DNA from: Betaproteobacteria bacterium HGW-Betaproteobacteria-22
GTDB taxonomy: Bacteria > Pseudomonadota > Gammaproteobacteria > Burkholderiales > Methylophilaceae
Length of the DNA: 64,000 nucleotides
Assembly (NCBI GenBank): GCA_002842285.1
Contig: PHCJ01000008.1
Coordinates: forward strand, 1 to 64,000
Direction: 5' to 3'
In this document: positions 60,527-64,000 of the stretch, piece by piece
Numbering within the stretch: the stretch's first letter is position 1
Layout of the letters: every line of letters starts with the position of its first letter
The notes under the pieces: generated by a model
Seen by the model: only the letters and a program-made list of their open reading frames with translations
The model's database searches: none
What the model was told of the DNA's origin: nothing
Translations under genes and position numbers: made by a program

Positions 60527-61195
60527 ATGCGTGATGTTTCGAAATTTCTAAGCGGTTTTCGGCGCTTTCAGCAGAATTATCTGGGCGAACGGCATGAGTT
60601 GTTTGATCAATTGATCCAGCAAGGCCAGCGCCCTAGGGTGCTGATGATTGCCTGCTGTGATTCGCGCTGCGACCCGGCTTTGCTGACGGATTGCGATCCT
60701 GGTGATATGTTTGTAGTGCGCAATGTTGCCAATCTGGTTCCTCCCCATGTTCAGGCGACTTACTTTGCTGCGACAACATCAGCGATCGCATTTGCTGTGC
60801 ATAATCTGGAAGTCGAGCATATCATTGTGATGGGGCACGCGCAGTGCGGCGGCATCCGCGCCCTGATGGAGCATAAAACACCAACCTGTAACGAAGAGGA
60901 ATTGATTGCCAAGTGGTTAGGCATTGCCGAAGATGCGCGCCAGCAGGTACTGAAAGAATTTCAAGATAAGCCTATGCAAACACTGACGCATGCATGTGAG
61001 CAGTCTGCCATTCTGGTGTCATTGGAAAACCTGATGTCTTACCCATGGATCAGCAGTCGTGTACATCAAGGTAAACTTGCATTGCATGGCTGGTATTTTG
61101 ATATGCAAAACGGCGAACTGTATGAATATACGCCTGAAACGGGTGCTTTTCAGGTATTGGTAGATAAGCTGGAAGCGGCAGTCAGCGAGACCTAA
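60527..61195 (+). CDS. Beta-class carbonic anhydrase
   Basis: 222-residue beta carbonic anhydrase interconverting CO2 and bicarbonate. Zinc ligands and dyad: C and DSR in ACCDSRCDP, His and Cys in MGHAQCGGIRALM. It begins 14 bp after narI and is probably on the same transcript, an unusual place. Plausible inference: it buffers proton consumption by cytoplasmic nitrate reduction or supplies bicarbonate during anaerobic C1 growth. It is not CynT-linked: no cyanase nearby. Confidence 0.93.
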   Translation: MRDVSKFLSGFRRFQQNYLGERHELFDQLIQQGQRPRVLMIACCDSRCDPALLTDCDPGDMFVVRNVANLVPPHVQATYFAATTSAIAFAVHNLEVEHIIVMGHAQCGGIRALMEHKTPTCNEEELIAKWLGIAEDARQQVLKEFQDKPMQTLTHACEQSAILVSLENLMSYPWISSRVHQGKLALHGWYFDMQNGELYEYTPETGAFQVLVDKLEAAVSET

Positions 61196-61210
61196 ATATC
61201 ATATTTACCT

Positions 61211-61239
61211 TTGACAGCTGAGAAATTAAAAAATAGTAA
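61211..61239 (+). promoter_or_regulatory. Candidate sigma-70 promoter before the porin gene
   Basis: TTGACA, exactly 17 bp, then TAGTAA, ending 27 bp before the porin ATG. It suggests porin-moaA can be expressed apart from nar. Confidence 0.5.
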
Positions 61240-61266
61240 GTTTAAATTCAAGTAAAGGACATCACG

Positions 61267-62529
61267 ATGAATCGTCGATTAAAAATTTCTGTAGTTTCAG
61301 CTCTTTTGGCCATGTACGTATTGCCGGCCATGGCAGAAGAGGCAGCGCAAGCCGCTTCATTAAAAGAGGCGATCACGGAGGGTAAACCTACGATTAACTT
61401 TAAGTTTCGTTACGAAAATGTGAATCAGGAAGGCACGCTGGACACGGCAGAAGCCTTCACGCTGCGCAGTTTGATTGGCTGGAAGACCAAGCCTTTTCAT
61501 GACGTCAGTGTCACCGCTGAAGTGTATGGCCTGAGCCCATTGAATGATGATTATAACGATGCCAAGAAAGGCAAACCAATCGTCAGCAGAAAGAAATACT
61601 CCACGATTGCTGACCCGGAAGACTACGATTTTCATCAACTGTATGTAGAGTGGAGCGGGCTTCCTGATTCTTCCTTCAAATTAGGCCGTCAGGCGATGGT
61701 GCTGGATAACTGGCGCTACATTGGCGATGTGCGCTTCCGTCAGAACTGGCAAGTATTCAATGGGCTGTCATTTTTGAACAAAAGCCTGCCGAATACCGAA
61801 ATTGCACTGGCGCACTACGAACAAGTAAAAACAATCAACACCAAAATTGAAAATGCCAATATTGAAATCGCCAATGTGAAATACAGTTTCACGCCTACTA
61901 CCAGCTTGGTCGGATATGGTTATTTAATTGATTGGGATGGCAAAGCGCAACAGGCAAAATCCAATAAAACCTTCGGCCTACGTCTTGATGGCAGTCAGAA
62001 ACTAGATGGTCACTGGAAAGTTTTATATACCGCTGAATATGCCAAACAGGACGATTACAAAGACGGCAGTAAACTGATTGACAATCATTATTACCGAGTC
62101 GGTGCAGGTGCAGGCTATGGCGACTGGTTCCTGCGCATCGATCAGGAAAAACTATCCGGCAACTCTGATAATAAAGCTTTCCAGACCCCACTAGGCACCA
62201 ATCACCTGTTTCAGGGCTGGGCTGACTTGTTCCTGGTTACGCCTAACCAAGGCATAGAAGACACGATATTGATTGCCGGCGGTAAGGTGATGGATGCCAC
62301 GATTAAAGCAGAATATCACTTTATCAACTCAGACCGTAATTTTGCTAAAGTGGGCGGCGGCACGGGTGACCGATACGGTAAGGAGTTTGACTTGGGTGTG
62401 TATTACAAATTTACCAAACAAATCTCAGGCTCTGTTGAGTATGCTAATTTCAGAGAAGATGATGAATACAAAGCCGGTCGCAAACGTGACACCGAGAAGT
62501 TCTGGTTAACTGCGGTATATGCGTTTTAA
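61267..62529 (+). CDS. Outer-membrane porin, alginate-export (AlgE-like) family
   Basis: 420 residues: signal peptide (about 1-23, LPAMAEE) then amphipathic beta strands with the TFRSLIG/DFHQLYVEW/FKLGRQAMVLDNWRYIGDVRFRQNWQVFNG pattern of alginate-export-like porins, closing with a C-terminal aromatic (AVYAF). Family members with this pattern often transport small anions or are uncharacterised; in this context nitrate or nitrite passage is a plausible guess. GTAAAGGA before the ATG is a good ribosome site. Eight bases separate it from moaA. Confidence 0.8.
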   Translation: MNRRLKISVVSALLAMYVLPAMAEEAAQAASLKEAITEGKPTINFKFRYENVNQEGTLDTAEAFTLRSLIGWKTKPFHDVSVTAEVYGLSPLNDDYNDAKKGKPIVSRKKYSTIADPEDYDFHQLYVEWSGLPDSSFKLGRQAMVLDNWRYIGDVRFRQNWQVFNGLSFLNKSLPNTEIALAHYEQVKTINTKIENANIEIANVKYSFTPTTSLVGYGYLIDWDGKAQQAKSNKTFGLRLDGSQKLDGHWKVLYTAEYAKQDDYKDGSKLIDNHYYRVGAGAGYGDWFLRIDQEKLSGNSDNKAFQTPLGTNHLFQGWADLFLVTPNQGIEDTILIAGGKVMDATIKAEYHFINSDRNFAKVGGGTGDRYGKEFDLGVYYKFTKQISGSVEYANFREDDEYKAGRKRDTEKFWLTAVYAF

Positions 62530-62537
62530 CTAATCCG

Positions 62538-63545
62538 ATGAACTGCGGCACCTATCCACCTGCTTTAATAGACAGTTTTGGTCGCAAGGTGGATTACATC
62601 CGCCTGTCGATCACAGACCGTTGTGATTTCAGATGCGTGTACTGCATGCCCGAAGATGTGCAGTTCTTGCCGCGCGACGAGCTGCTGTCGCTGGAAGAAT
62701 GCGCTCGCATTGTTAAAGCCTTCGTATCGCTTGGCGTAAAAAAAGTGCGCATTACCGGAGGCGAGCCGCTAGTGCGCAAAGATGCGCTGTGGCTTTTTAA
62801 TGAAATTGGTCATTTGCCAGGCTTGAATGAGCTGGTGGTTACCACCAACGGTTCACAGCTGGAACATCAGGCTGAGGCACTCAAGCGGGCCGGTGTACGT
62901 CGCGTCAACATCAGTCTGGATAGCCTGGATGCTACACGTTTTCGAAGAATTACGCGTGTAGGTGATCTTGGCAAGGTGTTGCGAGGCATCATGGCAGCCA
63001 AGCAGGCAGGTTTTGAAAGTGTCAAATTAAACACGATCCTTATGCGCGACATCAATGAAGATGAAGCTATTTCCATGGTTGGATTTGCAATCGTACAGGG
63101 TATCGATATTGCCTTTATAGAAGAGATGCCGCTTGGGCAGGTAAATTATGCGCGAAACTCTACTTATGTCAGCAATGAAGAAACACTAAAGCTGCTCAGG
63201 GCGCGCTATGATCTGATTGGCAGCGTGGAAACCACGGGTGGCCCCGCGCGCTACTGGCGTGTACCGAACACGGATACCAAAGTTGGATTTATTTCTCCGC
63301 ATAGCCATAACTTTTGTGAATCCTGCAATCGGGTGCGCGTCACCAGCAAAGGTGAGTTGTATCTTTGCCTGGGACAGGAAAACAAGGTTAATCTGGCACC
63401 GTTTCTCAGACAGTTCCCTAATGACGATCGGCCATTGAAAGAAGCCATCGTGAACAGCATGCGGGTTAAACCTAAAGGTCATTACTTCAATCTGAAGCGC
63501 GCCGAGCCAGCTGTAATCCGATTTATGTCACATACAGGAGGCTGA
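62538..63545 (+). CDS. moaA: GTP 3',8-cyclase MoaA (molybdenum cofactor synthesis)
   Basis: Radical-SAM enzyme that starts molybdopterin synthesis from GTP. 335 residues: radical-SAM cluster CDFRCVYC (about 29-36), GGEPLVRKD, SLDSLD, and the second cluster CESCNRVRVTSKGELYLC. The expected C-terminal GG is present (SHTGG), needed for activation. Placed after the nar genes it supplies cofactor for NarG. Other moa/moe genes are not in the window. Confidence 0.96.
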   Translation: MNCGTYPPALIDSFGRKVDYIRLSITDRCDFRCVYCMPEDVQFLPRDELLSLEECARIVKAFVSLGVKKVRITGGEPLVRKDALWLFNEIGHLPGLNELVVTTNGSQLEHQAEALKRAGVRRVNISLDSLDATRFRRITRVGDLGKVLRGIMAAKQAGFESVKLNTILMRDINEDEAISMVGFAIVQGIDIAFIEEMPLGQVNYARNSTYVSNEETLKLLRARYDLIGSVETTGGPARYWRVPNTDTKVGFISPHSHNFCESCNRVRVTSKGELYLCLGQENKVNLAPFLRQFPNDDRPLKEAIVNSMRVKPKGHYFNLKRAEPAVIRFMSHTGG

Positions 63546-63897
63546 CAGCACCGTTGAACCCATAAGCCCATCAACGCCTGTGTGAAAGCCTGTTCAGGTG
63601 TTAGATGGTGTATGCCGAGTCGCTTTTGTTGAATGGGTCGATGACTTTTCGAAGGTGTCAAAATAAAAAACACCGCATATAAGCGGTGTTTTTGTATCAG
63701 CTTGTGGGGAGCTGATGATGCCAGTTTTGTACTGGGAGCATTGTTACACTAAATTTTTAACTGCCGAAGTGTCGATATAACCCTCCTTATTTACTGCAAT
63801 TTACTTTAAATCCAGCTTGCAACAACCACAGTTAATTTATACACCTAAACTTTCATGAATTCAATACACTTCACAAAAAAACTGTCTAGAGGGTGTT
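63546..63897. other. Intergenic region after moaA
   Basis: About 350 bp. It contains a bidirectional terminator (63666-63693) and, just right of it, a 7-bp stem (ATCAGCT/AGCTGAT, 63696-63716). The remainder is AT-rich and shows no gene I can support. Confidence 0.5.
63666..63693. terminator. Bidirectional intrinsic terminator
   Basis: AAAAACACCGC atataa GCGGTGTTTTT, 11-bp arms with T/A runs on both sides, 120 bp after moaA and before the end of the minus-strand gene at the right edge. Confidence 0.8.
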
Positions 63898-64000
63898 TTA
63901 ATCTTTTTTTTGTTCATGAGTGGTTGATTTTATGAATGGATCGTCAAAATCCTGATCATGTGCTTCAAACAGGGCAATCAGCTGGTGATAAAACTGATTA
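63898..64000 (-). CDS. C-terminal end of an unidentified gene (runs off the window)
   Basis: 34 codons on the minus strand reading NQFYHQLIALFEAHDQDF then DDPFIKSTTHEQKKD and stopping at TAA (63898-63900). The composition is that of a real protein tail (helical, then charged and disordered). No family can be assigned from so little. Confidence 0.45.
   Translation of the reverse strand, partial: NQFYHQLIALFEAHDQDFDDPFIKSTTHEQKKD

Noticed and set aside
63482..63673. 63-codon minus-strand ORF over the moaA end
   Set aside because: Overlaps the moaA 3' end and the terminator; no ribosome site. I could not connect the translation to a known family.

Overview
The window looks like the replication-origin region of a methylotrophic betaproteobacterium, most likely family Methylophilaceae (Methylotenera-like). 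Three things point there: a set of mxa methanol-dehydrogenase accessory genes (mxaRSACKL); a mono-haem cytochrome that closely resembles cytochrome c'' of Methylophilus methylotrophus; and the gene order rpmH-dnaA-dnaN-gyrB with rnpA-yidD-yidC-mnmE, mnmG-rsmG-parA-parB and the atp operon on the other side. The genus is inferred from protein character and synteny recalled from memory, not from a search.

Layout. From 1 to about 33.9 kb almost every gene is on the minus strand. From dnaA (34.3 kb) to gyrB and narXL genes are on the plus strand, so replication probably starts between rpmH and dnaN (DnaA boxes near 34.09 and 35.78-35.92 kb). Three perfect 16-bp parS sites lie at 26.29, 29.35 and 37.09 kb, with parAB at 21-23 kb. 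Left to right: mxaLKCASR (0-5.8 kb); Sel1 protein and a NarL-type two-component system (6.2-9.0 kb); a decayed patch with a broken WYL-domain regulator and an IS3 transposase tail (9.2-10.1 kb); glmS-glmU; atpIBEFHAGDC; parAB-rsmG-mnmG; cytochrome c''; an MmeI-like restriction-modification gene; yegP; mnmE-yidC-yidD-rnpA-rpmH; origin; dnaA-dnaN-gyrB; a broken VapBC module; then a respiratory denitrification island to the right edge.

The island (40.2-63.6 kb) holds narXL (nitrate sensing, plus strand), a nos operon on the minus strand (nosZ-nosR-orf-nosDFYL, N2O reductase and its maturation), and a divergent nar operon (narK1-narK2-narGHJI, carbonic anhydrase, porin, moaA). Together these encode nitrate uptake and reduction to nitrite and N2O reduction to N2. 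No nitrite or NO reductase is in the window. nosZ and narK1 share a 208-bp divergent promoter region with perfect palindromes but no recognisable FNR/DNR box.

The most noteworthy points are: (i) a GGGA-N5-TCC-type inverted repeat found twice upstream of mxaR and once upstream of the neighbouring sensor kinase; (ii) a parS site forming the stem of a perfect-palindrome terminator; (iii) a palindromic repeat apparently inserted in frame in the restriction-modification gene; (iv) two copies of an intergenic hairpin family, one between atpD and atpC; (v) a NosR with a His/Asp-rich insert and a NosZ whose CuA motif has His in place of the usual Trp; and (vi) a conserved-looking but unnamed membrane protein inside the nos operon. 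I found no clearly new defence or metabolic system. The WYL pseudogene and VapBC ruin are remnants.
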